This document shows positions 7,478-17,395 of a stretch of DNA of 49,112 bases, piece by piece (the stretch's first letter is position 1; every line of letters begins with the position of its first letter). The notes beneath the pieces were generated by a model. The model searched no databases. It was given only the letters and a program-made list of their open reading frames with translations, and was not told where the DNA came from. Position numbers and translations under genes: made by a program. This DNA comes from Rhodococcus tukisamuensis NBRC 100609. Lineage in GTDB: Bacteria; Actinomycetota; Actinomycetes; Mycobacteriales; Mycobacteriaceae. The DNA lies in NCBI RefSeq assembly GCF_001894985.1, contig NZ_BCXG01000033.1:1-49112 (forward strand). Direction: 5' to 3'.

Positions 7478-8758
7478 GTGTCCGAGACACCTCACGCACC
7501 TGCGCTTCTCACGGAGGCGCGCAGCCCCCGCACCGGACCCCGCGCGGAGCGCCTGCTGCGGTTCGCGCCGGTCCTGCTGGCGGTCGCCGTGCTGGTCCGG
7601 ATGGCGTGGGGATTCCTCAGCCAGAACGGGATGAACCTCGTCGACCTGCACGTGTACGTCGACGGTTCGGCCGCGCTACTCGACGGCAACCTGTACGACT
7701 ACACCTACTCGGAGCTGACGCCCGACTTCCCGTTGCCGTTCACCTACCCGCCGTTCGCGGCGCTGGTGTTCCTCCCACTGCACTACCTACCGTTCGGACT
7801 GGTCGGGGTGCTCTGGCAACTGCTCACCATCGGTGCGCTCTACCTGCTGGTCAAGATGAGCCTGGAGTTGCTGCTGGGCTCGCGTGCGCTCGACCCACGT
7901 TGGACGTCGATCGCGATGGTGTGGACCGCGATCGGGATGTGGACCGAGCCGGTGCGCTCGACGCTCGACTACGGGCAGGTCAACGTGTTCCTCGCGCTCG
8001 GTGCGATGGTCGCGGTCCGCAGCAGTCGGTGGTGGGTGGCCGGCGGGCTGGTGGGCGTGATCGCGGGCATCAAGCTCACCCCGGCGATCACCGGGCTGTA
8101 CTTCGTGCTGCGGCGGCGCTGGCGGGCTGCCGCCTTCTCGGCGGTCGCGTTCGCCGGGACCGTGGGGCTGAGCTACCTGGTCGTCGGGTCGGAAGCGCGG
8201 CGGTACTTCGAGCACCTGCTCGGCGACGCCTCCCGGATCGGTCCCGTGGGGTCGGTGTGGAACCAGTCGATGCGCGGCGCGCTGAGCAGGCTGCTCGGCC
8301 ACGACGTGGAGAGCGGGTGGCTGTGGCTCACCGCCGTCGCCGTTGCCGCGGTACTGGCGCTGCTCGCGTGGCGGTCGCTGGGCGCGGAGGACCTGCTGGG
8401 CACCCTCGTGGTCGTCCAGGTGTTCGGTCTGCTGATCTCGCCGATCTCGTGGTCGCACCACTGGGTGTGGCTGATCCCGATGCTGATCTGGCTGGTGCAC
8501 GGCCCGCTCTCGGATCGGCGCGGGTCGCGGGTCCTGGCGGCCTGCTGGCTGACCGCGATCCTGGTCGGGGTGCCGTGGGTGCTCAGCTTCTTCCAGGACT
8601 CGATCTGGCTCATCTCCCGGCCCGGTGTGCTGGCCTGGCTGGGTGCGGTGAACGTGATCGGCGCCGTGGCCTTCTACCTGTGGCTGATCTGGGCGCGGCG
8701 GGTCAGCCCGCAGCCAGCCGGTCGATCTCCCGAGCGAGTTCCACGTCCAGTGCCGTGA
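7478..8758 (+). CDS. pimE: Polyprenol-phosphate-mannose-dependent alpha-1,2-mannosyltransferase PimE
   Basis: A 426-residue GT-C/GT87 membrane glycosyltransferase. PimE adds the fifth mannose, alpha-1,2-linked, to Ac1PIM4 on the outer face of the membrane, committing PIM4 to polar PIMs rather than LM/LAM. An Asp in the first extracytoplasmic loop (Asp56 in NLVDLHVYVDG) is the expected catalytic base position for the family. About ten hydrophobic segments follow, with conserved PFTYPPFAALVF, LDYGQVNVFLAL and SPISWSHHWVW stretches. GTG 7478 is chosen for the CGGGAGAG ribosome site at 7461-7468; the frame is open upstream but without a usable start. The order pimE-phhB-mutT2 is that of Rv1159-Rv1160, which supports the name. 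The 3' end overlaps phhB by 56 bases on the other strand. Confidence 0.9.
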   Translation: MSETPHAPALLTEARSPRTGPRAERLLRFAPVLLAVAVLVRMAWGFLSQNGMNLVDLHVYVDGSAALLDGNLYDYTYSELTPDFPLPFTYPPFAALVFLPLHYLPFGLVGVLWQLLTIGALYLLVKMSLELLLGSRALDPRWTSIAMVWTAIGMWTEPVRSTLDYGQVNVFLALGAMVAVRSSRWWVAGGLVGVIAGIKLTPAITGLYFVLRRRWRAAAFSAVAFAGTVGLSYLVVGSEARRYFEHLLGDASRIGPVGSVWNQSMRGALSRLLGHDVESGWLWLTAVAVAAVLALLAWRSLGAEDLLGTLVVVQVFGLLISPISWSHHWVWLIPMLIWLVHGPLSDRRGSRVLAACWLTAILVGVPWVLSFFQDSIWLISRPGVLAWLGAVNVIGAVAFYLWLIWARRVSPQPAGRSPERVPRPVP

Positions 8759-8990
8759 TTCCGCCCGCAGAGTGGGTGGCGCAGGTGAAGGTGACGGTTC
8801 GCCACCGGATGTCGATGTCCGGGTGGTGATTGCGCGTCTCGGCGGCCACCGCGACCCGGTCGACCAGTGCGACGGCGTCCGGGAAGGTCGGCGATTTGAT
8901 CGTGCGGACCAGCGTGTCACCGGCGCGGTGCCAGTGCGGTAGTGCGGCGAGCGCGGCGTCGACCTCGGTGTCCGGCAGCAAGTCAGCCAT
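8703..8990 (-). CDS. phhB: Pterin-4a-carbinolamine dehydratase
   Basis: A 95-residue protein of the PCD/DCoH family, which dehydrates 4a-hydroxytetrahydrobiopterin. The signature is clear: PHWHR, then RNHHPDIDIRW with the catalytic HHP, then a TFTCATHSAGGIT helix and the final EIDRLAAG. The start is the ATG at 8990. Its last 56 bases overlap the pimE 3' end in antisense, and its start is 15 bases from the divergent mutT2 start. The M. tuberculosis counterpart is Rv1159A. No pterin hydroxylase is visible nearby, so its in vivo substrate is open. Confidence 0.9.
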   Translation of the reverse strand: MADLLPDTEVDAALAALPHWHRAGDTLVRTIKSPTFPDAVALVDRVAVAAETRNHHPDIDIRWRTVTFTCATHSAGGITALDVELAREIDRLAAG

Positions 8991-9005
8991 GACAATGATG
9001 GTCCC

Positions 9006-9419
9006 ATGCAGAGCGACGAAGCGCGAGAAGTCGGGGCGGCGGCGATCGTCGCGGGCGGTCGGCTGTTGCTCGCGCAGCGTGTCGGCCCGCCCGAGCTGGC
9101 CGGGCTCTGGGAGCTGCCGGGCGGCAAGATCGAGCCCGGGGAGACACCTGCCGAGGGGCTGCGCCGGGAGTTGGTCGAGGAACTCGGCGTGCTGACCGCG
9201 GTCGGCGGACGGGTCGGGGCGGACGTCCCGCTGCCGAACGGGATGGTGCTGCGCGCCTACCGGGTGACGCTGCTCGACGGTGAGCCGGCGGCACTCGAGC
9301 ACTCGGCGGTGCGCTGGGTCGGACCGGCGGAACTCTCGGCCGCGGAACTGGTCCCGAACGACCGGGTCTGGTTGCCGGACCTGTTGACGCTGTTGCGGGT
9401 GGAAAGCGCCCGGCAGTAG
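9006..9419 (+). CDS. mutT2: Nudix hydrolase MutT2 (CTP/dCTP and oxidised-nucleotide pyrophosphatase)
   Basis: A 137-residue Nudix protein. The Nudix box GX5EX7REUXEEXGU is complete: G-KIEPG-E-TPAEGLR-RE-L-V-EE-L-G at about residues 39-61. MutT2 of mycobacteria hydrolyses dCTP, 5-methyl-dCTP and oxidised dNTPs, cleansing the nucleotide pool. Short length and the start QSDEAREVGAAAIV fit that branch. The start is ATG 9006, 15 bases from the divergent phhB. There is no clear ribosome site; a weak -10 (GACAAT, 8991-8996) would make the mRNA nearly leaderless. Confidence 0.85.
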   Translation: MQSDEAREVGAAAIVAGGRLLLAQRVGPPELAGLWELPGGKIEPGETPAEGLRRELVEELGVLTAVGGRVGADVPLPNGMVLRAYRVTLLDGEPAALEHSAVRWVGPAELSAAELVPNDRVWLPDLLTLLRVESARQ

Positions 9420-9755
9420 CGGACCGTTCTCGGAGAATTCGAGCTCGGCGACCTAGGTCATCGGTGGCGCCCGAATTCTCCCGCTTGGCGAAACGTAATT
9501 GTGGGCGCACAAGCCCGCGCCGAACACCTGCACGTGACAACCGAAACCGGCTGGGGCCGTCGGGAAACCGGCGGCCCCAGCCGGTTTCGTCAGGGCCGCG
9601 ATTCGACGTCCAGTACGCCTCGGGTCCCGGGGTCGACCAGTGCGCTACGGCCTGGGTAGGAATCCGGCCGGCCTACAAGTGGCTCGACGATCGGGTCGTC
9701 GGGCACCCGACTACACGCAACTGCTGACCCGGTAGGGGTCCGGGGAGGCGTGCGC
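9420..9755. other. Intergenic region with inverted repeat and hairpin, no convincing gene
   Basis: 336 bases between mutT2 and the small Lys/Cys-rich gene. GGAGAATTCG (9432-9441) and its exact inverse CGAATTCTCC (9472-9481) flank 30 bases. A strong terminator hairpin follows (listed separately). The plus-strand frame at 9464-9727 lacks a ribosome site, runs through the hairpin and has an Arg/Pro/Asn composition typical of chance reading, so it is not called. Confidence 0.5.
9542..9589. terminator. 18-bp-stem hairpin, probable mutT2 terminator
   Basis: Arms 9542-9559 and 9572-9589 (CGAAACCGGCTGGGGCCG and its complement) pair perfectly around a 12-base loop. There is no T-tract. Placed between mutT2 (plus) and the minus-strand small gene, it could stop transcription from both sides. 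Confidence 0.7.
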
Positions 9756-9932
9756 TCACGCGGCGCGCGCCTTCTTGAGCCCCTTCTTGAGGTCCTTGCC
9801 CTTGACGCCCTCGTCCTCGAGCTTCTTCATCCGCATGATGACGACGGGACACTTGAGGCACCGCTTCTTGCTGCGGCAGCACTTCTTCTTGGGCTTGAGT
9901 CGTGAGACCTTCTTTGCCTTGACCTTGCCCAT
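9756..9932 (-). CDS. 58-residue Lys/Cys-rich small protein
   Basis: A very basic protein: about 19 Lys in 58 residues, with four Cys arranged CC-X4-C-X2-C (KKCCRSKKRCLKC) that could bind Zn or an Fe-S cluster or pair as disulphides. A C-terminal helix follows (MRMKKLEDEGVKGKDLKKGL). The ATG at 9932 gives MGKVKAKKVSRLKPKKK; an upstream in-frame ATG (9989) would add a low-complexity extension and is disfavoured. Low Arg use next to heavy Lys use is unusual in this GC-rich genome and argues that the sequence is selected. A nucleic-acid-binding role is plausible but not demonstrated. It reads like a small conserved actinobacterial protein without a name. Confidence 0.65.
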   Translation of the reverse strand: MGKVKAKKVSRLKPKKKCCRSKKRCLKCPVVIMRMKKLEDEGVKGKDLKKGLKKARAA

Positions 9933-10021
9933 GTGCGGCCCGGTCCTCCCGCTCGAACGTGAGACCCGGTCGTCCGGGACACCCTCCACGTTAGCGGACC
10001 CTCAGTAGTGAGCTCGGCACA

Positions 10022-10225
10022 CAGGAGTTCGGACTGACCGGCGGCGCCGGCCGTGCGCCGCCCGGGGAGCGGGACGTGGTGGGCAGGTGTTCCAGGGCGG
10101 GTCAACGGCCGGGATCGGCAGGACGCTGCACCTGTCGCCGTACACCGTCCAGGACCACTTCGAGACGGTCGTCGTCAAGGCCGGCGTCTCGAGCCGGCGG
10201 GAGTTGGTGTCGGGGGTGTCCATGG
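10022..10225 (+). pseudogene. Frameshifted remnant of a LuxR-type HTH domain
   Basis: Two frames joined give the C-terminal DNA-binding domain of a LuxR/NarL-type regulator: first ...PGERDVVGR (frame from 10034) and then VFQGGSTAGIGRTLHLS, PYTVQDHFETVVVKAG and VSSRRELV (frame from 10087). One missing base around 10085-10089 explains the break: adding one G restores GGC AGG GTG TTC. No receiver or ligand domain is found upstream, where the neighbouring gene ends within 100 bases, so this is a truncated and frameshifted relic. The short frame from GTG 10087 is not considered functional. Confidence 0.7.
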
Positions 10226-10478
10226 ACCACTCCGCACCCCGGCTGGGGGTGCCGTGGGGCCGTCCGGCCGGTTCTCGGAAGCGGCCGCGGATTAGCAGAT
10301 TCGGGTGATCTACGCTGCACTTTTCGGAGGAATTGGTTCTGGCAGGTAGTATCTAGCTGGCCGCAATGCCTGCACAGGACGTTTCTGTGCCTGTTGAATT
10401 CGCATTCGCGACGCGGCCGCCCGAGCCGTGCGAGCCTAAGTTTCGCGTGGCGGAATCAGCCAGCCAGGAGACCGCAGC

Positions 10479-12386
<1,908 letters not shown>

Positions 12387-12402
12387 AGTCTGCGCTTCGC
12401 GC

Positions 12403-12448
12403 ACCGTGCGCGGTTGACGGGTCTGCGGACCCGTCAACCGCGCACGGT
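12403..12448. terminator. Perfect 21-bp hairpin after typA
   Basis: Arms 12403-12423 and 12428-12448 are exact inverted repeats (start ACCGTGCGCGGTTGAC) with a TGCG tetraloop, 16 bases after the typA stop. No T-tract follows. It ends 30 bases before the lpqW start, so lpqW should have its own promoter or depend on read-through. Confidence 0.8.
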
Positions 12449-12478
12449 CGGTTCAGCCGCAAACGAAGGGACGGTCGA

Positions 12479-14356
12479 GTGCACCGAGCAGGACGACGCG
12501 GCGCAATGTGGTCGCTCCGCAGGCTCCGCTCCGGCGCAATGTGGTCGCTCCGCGGGCTCCGCCCCGGCGCAACCTGGTCGCTCCGCCGTGACCGGCGGAT
12601 CCTGCCGATCGCCGGTGCCCTGGTCGCCGGTCTGACCCTGGCCGGCTGCACCGCGAATCCGCCGCCACCGGTGGAGAGCACCGGCAGCCCCAAGCCGACC
12701 ACCACCGTCACCACCAAGAACACCGTCGTGGTGGCGATCGACGACGTGGGACTCGGCTTCAACCCGCACCTGCTCTCCGACCAGTCGCCGGTGACCTCCG
12801 CGGTGACCTCGATGGTGCTGCCGAGCCCGTTCCGCCCGGTGCCCACCCCCGGACATCCCGGCGGCACCGACTGGGTTCCCGACCAGTCCCTGCTGATCTC
12901 CGCGGACGTCACCGCGCAGCAGCCGTTCACCGTCACCTACCGGCTCCGCAACGAGGCCCAGTGGTCCGACAGCGCGCCCATCGCGGCCGAGGACTTCCGT
13001 TACCTGTGGCAGCAGATGACCAGCCAGCCCGGGGTTGTCGACCCGGCCGGATACGCCCTGATCGACGACATCGGTTCGTCGGAGGGCGGCAAGACCGTCA
13101 CCGTCACCATGCGTTCGCCCTACCCGGCGTGGCGCGAACTGTTCACCGACCTGCTGCCGTCGCACCTGGTGAAGGACACCCCGGGTGGGTTCGCCCGCGG
13201 CCTGGCGGAGAACATCCCCGTCTCCGGCGGGTCCTTCCACATCAAGTCCATCGATCGCGGCCGCGACGAGATCCTGCTCGAGCGCAACGACAGGTTCTGG
13301 GGGCAGCCGGCAGTCGCCGACCGGATCCTGATGCGCCGCGGCGGTTCGAATTCGCAACTGGCCGACTCGATGCGGTCCGGCGACGCCCAGGTGGCCGAGG
13401 TTCGGGGCGCGGCACCCCTGCAGTCCCAGCTGGCCGCGATCCCGAAGGTCCGTGCCGCCACCACCTTCCAGCCGCGGGTCCTCGAACTGACTCTCAACGG
13501 CCGGGTACCGGCGCTGGCGGACCCGCGTGTCCGCAGCGGCCTGCTCGGCCTGCTCGACCCCGAGCTGCTGGCCCGCGTCGGCACTCCCGACGGGGCGGAC
13601 GCCACGGTGGTCCGTGCCCAGGTGCTGGCGCCGTCCGACCCGGGCTACGCGCCGACCGCGCCGCCGCGCAGGACGCCCGAGCAGTCGCTGGCTCTGCTCG
13701 CCGAGGCCGGCTACCTGTACGAGCCCGCTGTCCCGGCCGTCGACGACCCGGCGCAGCGCACCCTGGGTCGGATGATGAAGGACGGCAAGCAGTTCGGGAT
13801 CGTCATCGGTGCGCCGGAGAACGACGACAGCGCCATCGCGGTCGCGAACACCGCCGCCGACCAGCTCCGTGGCGCGGGTGTCGAGGTGACGGTGAATACG
13901 CTACGGGCCGACGAGCTGTACGGCCGCGCGGTGCTGAGCGGACAGGTCGACGCGATCGTCGGCTGGGTTCGCGCTGGATCGGACCCGGCGACGTCGCTGG
14001 CCTCGCGGTTCAGCTGCCCGCCGCCCGGGGTGCCGACCACGGTGTCGCCCGACGGCGACGAAACGCCCACCGGCACAGACGAGTCCACGCCGGGGACGGG
14101 GCCGAGCAACCTGTCCGGGCTGTGTGACCCGGCGCTGCAGGTCGGCATCGACGACGCGCTGCGCGGCACCGCGGACGTCGCCCACGTGATCGCCCAGGCC
14201 GAGCCCCGGCTGTGGGACCTCGCCGCGGTGCTGCCGGTGCTGCAGGACACCACCGTGGTCGCCGCCGGCCCGGACGTGGAGGGCGTCTCCCTGGTCGGTC
14301 CGATCCAGGTCGGCATCTTCGCCGACTCCGCCCACTGGTCGAGGAAGCAGAAGTGA
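12479..14356 (+). CDS. lpqW: Lipoprotein LpqW, PIM/LAM branch-point regulator (ABC substrate-binding fold)
   Basis: A 625-residue lipoprotein of the SBP_bac_5 peptide-binding fold. In mycobacteria LpqW does not import peptides but tunes the flow of PIM4 between PimE and LM/LAM synthesis; lpqW mutants are suppressed by loss of pimE. The lipobox is LTLAGC with Cys57 lipidated. The SBP pattern follows: [38 protein letters not shown], and later [15 protein letters not shown] 12479 is chosen for the GAAGGG site at 12465-12470; in-frame ATGs at 12506 and 12539 give shorter signal peptides. The N-terminal 36 residues before the hydrophobic core are made of 33-bp tandem repeats, which is odd. The gene overlaps mshB by one base. 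Confidence 0.85.
   Translation: MHRAGRRGAMWSLRRLRSGAMWSLRGLRPGATWSLRRDRRILPIAGALVAGLTLAGCTANPPPPVESTGSPKPTTTVTTKNTVVVAIDDVGLGFNPHLLSDQSPVTSAVTSMVLPSPFRPVPTPGHPGGTDWVPDQSLLISADVTAQQPFTVTYRLRNEAQWSDSAPIAAEDFRYLWQQMTSQPGVVDPAGYALIDDIGSSEGGKTVTVTMRSPYPAWRELFTDLLPSHLVKDTPGGFARGLAENIPVSGGSFHIKSIDRGRDEILLERNDRFWGQPAVADRILMRRGGSNSQLADSMRSGDAQVAEVRGAAPLQSQLAAIPKVRAATTFQPRVLELTLNGRVPALADPRVRSGLLGLLDPELLARVGTPDGADATVVRAQVLAPSDPGYAPTAPPRRTPEQSLALLAEAGYLYEPAVPAVDDPAQRTLGRMMKDGKQFGIVIGAPENDDSAIAVANTAADQLRGAGVEVTVNTLRADELYGRAVLSGQVDAIVGWVRAGSDPATSLASRFSCPPPGVPTTVSPDGDETPTGTDESTPGTGPSNLSGLCDPALQVGIDDALRGTADVAHVIAQAEPRLWDLAAVLPVLQDTTVVAAGPDVEGVSLVGPIQVGIFADSAHWSRKQK
12501..12586 (+). repeat. 33-bp tandem repeat inside the lpqW signal-peptide region
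   Basis: Two full 33-bp copies (12501-12533 and 12534-12566, three differences) and a 20-base partial third copy (12567-12586). The unit starts GCGCAATGTGGTCGCTCCGC and encodes [11 protein letters not shown]-type peptides. Each full copy brings its own in-frame ATG, so copy number changes the number of possible start codons. Confidence 0.85.
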
Positions 14357-15249
14357 TGGCGCGCAACGAAAATGCCCGACGGCTGCTGCTGGTGCACGCG
14401 CACCCGGACGACGAGACCATCACCACCGGCGGCACCATCGCGCGCTACGCCGCCGAGGGTGCCGAGGTGACCGTGCTGACCTGCACCCTCGGCGAAGAGG
14501 GCGAGGTGATCGGCGACGAGTGGGCGGAGCTGGTGGCCCACCGCGCCGACCAGCTCGGCGGCTACCGGATCCACGAACTCACCGCCGCGCTGGCCGAGCT
14601 CGGGGCCGCGGGTCCGCGCTTCCTCGGGGGAGCCGGGCGCTGGCGTGACTCCGGCATGGCGGGCACGCCGTCCGCGGAGAACCCCCGGGGGTTCGTCAAC
14701 GCCGACCGCGACGAGGTGGTCGCCGCACTGGTGTCGGTGATCCGGGAGCTACGGCCCCAGGTGGTGGTCTGCTACGACCCGAACGGCGGGTACGGGCACC
14801 CCGACCATGTCCAGGCACACCGGCTGGTCACCGCCGCCGTCGAGGCCGCGGGCACCGGCGCCCACCCGGACGCGGGCGCACCCTGGGAGGTGGCGAAGCT
14901 GTACTGGACCGTCACCGAGCACGCCGCGCTCGAGAACGGGATCTGCGCCATCGGGGAGCTGCCGCAGACCTGGCGCCTGCCGGAGCCCGGGGAGCGGGCC
15001 TGTGTCGCCGACGAGACGGTGACCACCGCGGTGGACGTGACGGGGGTACTGGCCGCCAAGCGGGCGGCGCTGGCCGCCCACGCCACCCAGGTCTCCGTCT
15101 CCGACCTCGGCCCCGAATATGCGCTGTCGAACAACATCGCGCTGCCGATCCTCGGCGAGGAACACTTCACCCTGGCCCGGGGTGAGCTCGGCCCGGTCGG
15201 CGCGGACGGCCGCGAACACGACCTGTTCGCCGGCGTCCCGGTCGGCTGA
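14356..15249 (+). CDS. mshB: GlcNAc-Ins deacetylase MshB (mycothiol biosynthesis)
   Basis: A 297-residue zinc deacetylase that converts GlcNAc-Ins to GlcN-Ins, the second committed step of mycothiol synthesis. The metal site is visible: HAHPDDE (His16, Asp19; Asp18 as general base) and GHPDH (His148, His151). LNAD-superfamily features such as [18 protein letters not shown] and an [10 protein letters not shown] segment fit MshB rather than the Mca amidase. The ATG at 14356 shares its A with the lpqW stop (TGATG), so translation is coupled. Membership with lpqW repeats the arrangement near Rv1166-Rv1170. A neighbouring small gene (15351) follows after 100 bases. Confidence 0.93.
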   Translation: MARNENARRLLLVHAHPDDETITTGGTIARYAAEGAEVTVLTCTLGEEGEVIGDEWAELVAHRADQLGGYRIHELTAALAELGAAGPRFLGGAGRWRDSGMAGTPSAENPRGFVNADRDEVVAALVSVIRELRPQVVVCYDPNGGYGHPDHVQAHRLVTAAVEAAGTGAHPDAGAPWEVAKLYWTVTEHAALENGICAIGELPQTWRLPEPGERACVADETVTTAVDVTGVLAAKRAALAAHATQVSVSDLGPEYALSNNIALPILGEEHFTLARGELGPVGADGREHDLFAGVPVG

Positions 15250-15350
15250 CCCCGCACGGCCGTCGGGGTGGCGACAGCGCGCCCCCGACGGCATAGGGTG
15301 TGCGGTACGTCACATGGGTGGCGGTGTGGCAGCCAGGGAGGAACCCGACA

Positions 15351-15506
15351 GTGAACTGGGACCTGCAGAACTCGATCGTGGCGTTCGTCGACTCCCTCCG
15401 GCCGAATGCGCAGCTCTACCACGACATGTACATGAACGGGCTGTACTCGTTCGTCGACATGCAGAGCCACCTGCTCACCATGCTCGGCTACCCGCCGGTC
15501 GACTGA
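15351..15506 (+). CDS. 51-residue small protein of unknown function
   Basis: The GTG at 15351 is preceded by a strong GGGAGGAA site (15336-15343), seven bases away. The protein has no signal peptide. It is rich in aromatic and Met residues (QLYHDMYMNG, LYSFVDMQSH) and ends in GYPPVD. The pattern suggests two short amphipathic helices, perhaps a partner for a membrane or protein surface. It sits between mshB and the four-helix membrane protein. It is not recognised, and the ribosome site is the main support. Confidence 0.6.
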   Translation: MNWDLQNSIVAFVDSLRPNAQLYHDMYMNGLYSFVDMQSHLLTMLGYPPVD

Positions 15507-15516
15507 CCACGCCGCC

Positions 15517-15522
15517 TACGAT
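15517..15522 (+). promoter_or_regulatory. -10 box for a probable leaderless transcript
   Basis: TACGAT ends six bases before the ATG at 15529, putting the expected transcription start on the A of the start codon. No Shine-Dalgarno is present there. Confidence 0.5.
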
Positions 15523-15528
15523 CGTCGT

Positions 15529-15945
15529 ATGACGGCCAGCGTTCGACCAGCCCACACCGCGCCCGGAATCCTCGACTCCGCGATCCTCGCGCTGCTGGTG
15601 TTCGACGGCGTCCTCACCGCCGTGCTTGCCGTCCTGTTCCTGCCCGTCCGGCTCGGTACCGTGCCGTTCCCGGTCAGCGTGTTGGTCGCCGGGGTGGTCA
15701 ATGTGCTGCTGGTGCTGGGTGCGCGGACCGTCACCGACCGGACGTCGCGGATGGCGCTGCCGGTGATCGGCTGGTTCGTGGGGATCGTGCTGTGCATGTC
15801 CGGGCCCGGCGGGGACGGACTGCTGCTCGCGGACTGGCGCACCCTGCTGCTGCTGGTCTGCGGGCTGGTGCCCGCAGGGTTGCTGCTGCTGAAGTTCGCC
15901 TCGGACGCGGCGGTCGCGCGCGGTACATCGGCCCGCCCGAGCTAG
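15529..15945 (+). CDS. Four-helix membrane protein, Rv1171-like
   Basis: A 138-residue integral membrane protein with four hydrophobic segments: about residues 18-40, 48-66, 76-92 and 104-122. No catalytic motif is seen. Size, topology and place between mshB and fbiC match Rv1171. The ATG at 15529 has a -10 box directly upstream, so it is probably read from a leaderless mRNA. Role unknown; possibly an envelope helper. Confidence 0.75.
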   Translation: MTASVRPAHTAPGILDSAILALLVFDGVLTAVLAVLFLPVRLGTVPFPVSVLVAGVVNVLLVLGARTVTDRTSRMALPVIGWFVGIVLCMSGPGGDGLLLADWRTLLLLVCGLVPAGLLLLKFASDAAVARGTSARPS

Positions 15946-16045
15946 TTCGTACCTCCGGGGTTCGATTCGCCGATTGCCGCTGGTTGCGGACGGACGGCTG
16001 CTAGCGTCCGGTCGACCGAGGCAGCGCGACGACTGGAGCAGACAC

Positions 16046-17395
16046 GTGATCGAGGCATCGAGCAGGATGACCCGCGGCCGCCGGAAGGGCTGGGCCACGG
16101 CCGCAACGGTCACCGCCGTCGCCGCCACCTTCGTGGTCGGCACCGGCGCGGGACCCGCCGTCGCGCAGCCCGCGGCCGGACTCGCCGAGGTGCTCTTCGT
16201 CGGCAACAACTGGGACGGCACCGCGGATGTCATCGAGTCGACCGGAAACTACGCCAAGGTCGGGCGGGTGAACATCATTCCGGACAAGCAGGAGCGACTC
16301 GGGGAGATCTACCTCGACCCGGTCAAGCTGGCCTTCTTCCTCGGGGTGCGACTGACCGCCGGCGAGGGCCACGACCAGTTCGTCGACGACATGTACACCA
16401 CCCCGGACGGGTCCGCGGTGGTGGCGTCCCGGCCAAGTTTCGCCGACGTGGTCTCGATCGACCTGGCCAGCGGAAAGATCAACTGGCGCTTCCCGGTGTC
16501 CGGATTCCGCGCGGACCACATGGCGGTCTCGCCGGACGGCAGCCGGGTCGCCGTCTCCGCGTCCACCAGCAACACGGTGCATGTGCTCGACATTCGCACC
16601 GGTGCACAGGTCGGGTCGTTCAAGACCGGGGACAAGCCGCACGAGAATGTCTTCACCGACGGCGGCCGCTACCTGTGGAACATGTCCATCGGCGAGGTGA
16701 ACACCGGGACGGACGACCCGTCGCAGGACTCGACGAAGGGCGACCGCAGGATCACCGTGGTCGATGCCCAGACCTTCCAGACGGTCAGGGTGATCGACAT
16801 GCGCGATCGACTGGACGCCTTTGGCCGCCAAGATCTCTCGGACTCGGTGCGGCCCGTGGCATTCAGTCCGGACGAGAGCAAGCTGTACTTCCAGGTGTCC
16901 TTCTTCAACGGCTTCGTCGAGTACGACGTTGCGACTGACAAGATCACCCGGGTCAAGGAACTTCCGAAGAACCCGGACACCAATCCGGACCGGACCACCT
17001 GGGTCAACGACTCACGCCACCACGGCATGTCCATCAGTCCCGACGGCGGCAAGCTGTGCATCGCCGGGACGATGGACGACTACGTGACCATTGTCGACAC
17101 GGTCACCCTGCAGGAGTCCCCGACTGTTCCGGCGGCAAAGCCCTACTGGGCCACGGTCAACGGAGACGGAACGCACTGCGTCATCTCCGAGAGCGCCAGC
17201 GATTCGGTCAGCGCGATCGACTTCGCGACCGGGCAGAAGGTGGCGACCGTGGCCGTGGGCGATCACCCGCAGCGGGTACGCATCGGGCACGTCCCCGCCG
17301 GTTGGGCCGGTACCCCCGACGTCGGGGGCACCGGGAGCCTCGGGGCCGGGAGCCTTGATACCGGGAGCCTTGATACCGGGAGTGCCGGGTCCTAG
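16046..17395 (+). CDS. Secreted YVTN-type beta-propeller protein
   Basis: A 449-residue protein. After VIEASSRMTRGRRKG comes a hydrophobic signal core ending near VAQPAAG (about residue 45), so it is exported. The mature part carries repeated WD/YVTN-like blades: VSIDLASGKINWRFPV, VAVSASTSNTVHVLD, VTIVDTVTLQESP and VSAIDFATGQKVATVAVG, a lactonase-type propeller often seen in exported binding proteins. The C-terminus has a short Gly/Ser repeat (GTGSLGAGSLDTGSLDTGS). GTG 16046 is chosen for the CTGGAGCAG site (16033-16041). It converges with the glycosylase gene and overlaps it by four bases. Ligand or enzyme activity is unknown. Confidence 0.75.
   Translation: MIEASSRMTRGRRKGWATAATVTAVAATFVVGTGAGPAVAQPAAGLAEVLFVGNNWDGTADVIESTGNYAKVGRVNIIPDKQERLGEIYLDPVKLAFFLGVRLTAGEGHDQFVDDMYTTPDGSAVVASRPSFADVVSIDLASGKINWRFPVSGFRADHMAVSPDGSRVAVSASTSNTVHVLDIRTGAQVGSFKTGDKPHENVFTDGGRYLWNMSIGEVNTGTDDPSQDSTKGDRRITVVDAQTFQTVRVIDMRDRLDAFGRQDLSDSVRPVAFSPDESKLYFQVSFFNGFVEYDVATDKITRVKELPKNPDTNPDRTTWVNDSRHHGMSISPDGGKLCIAGTMDDYVTIVDTVTLQESPTVPAAKPYWATVNGDGTHCVISESASDSVSAIDFATGQKVATVAVGDHPQRVRIGHVPAGWAGTPDVGGTGSLGAGSLDTGSLDTGSAGS

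Noticed and set aside
9464-9727. 87-codon plus-strand frame after mutT2
   Set aside because: It runs through a perfect terminator hairpin, has no ribosome site and no protein-like pattern.
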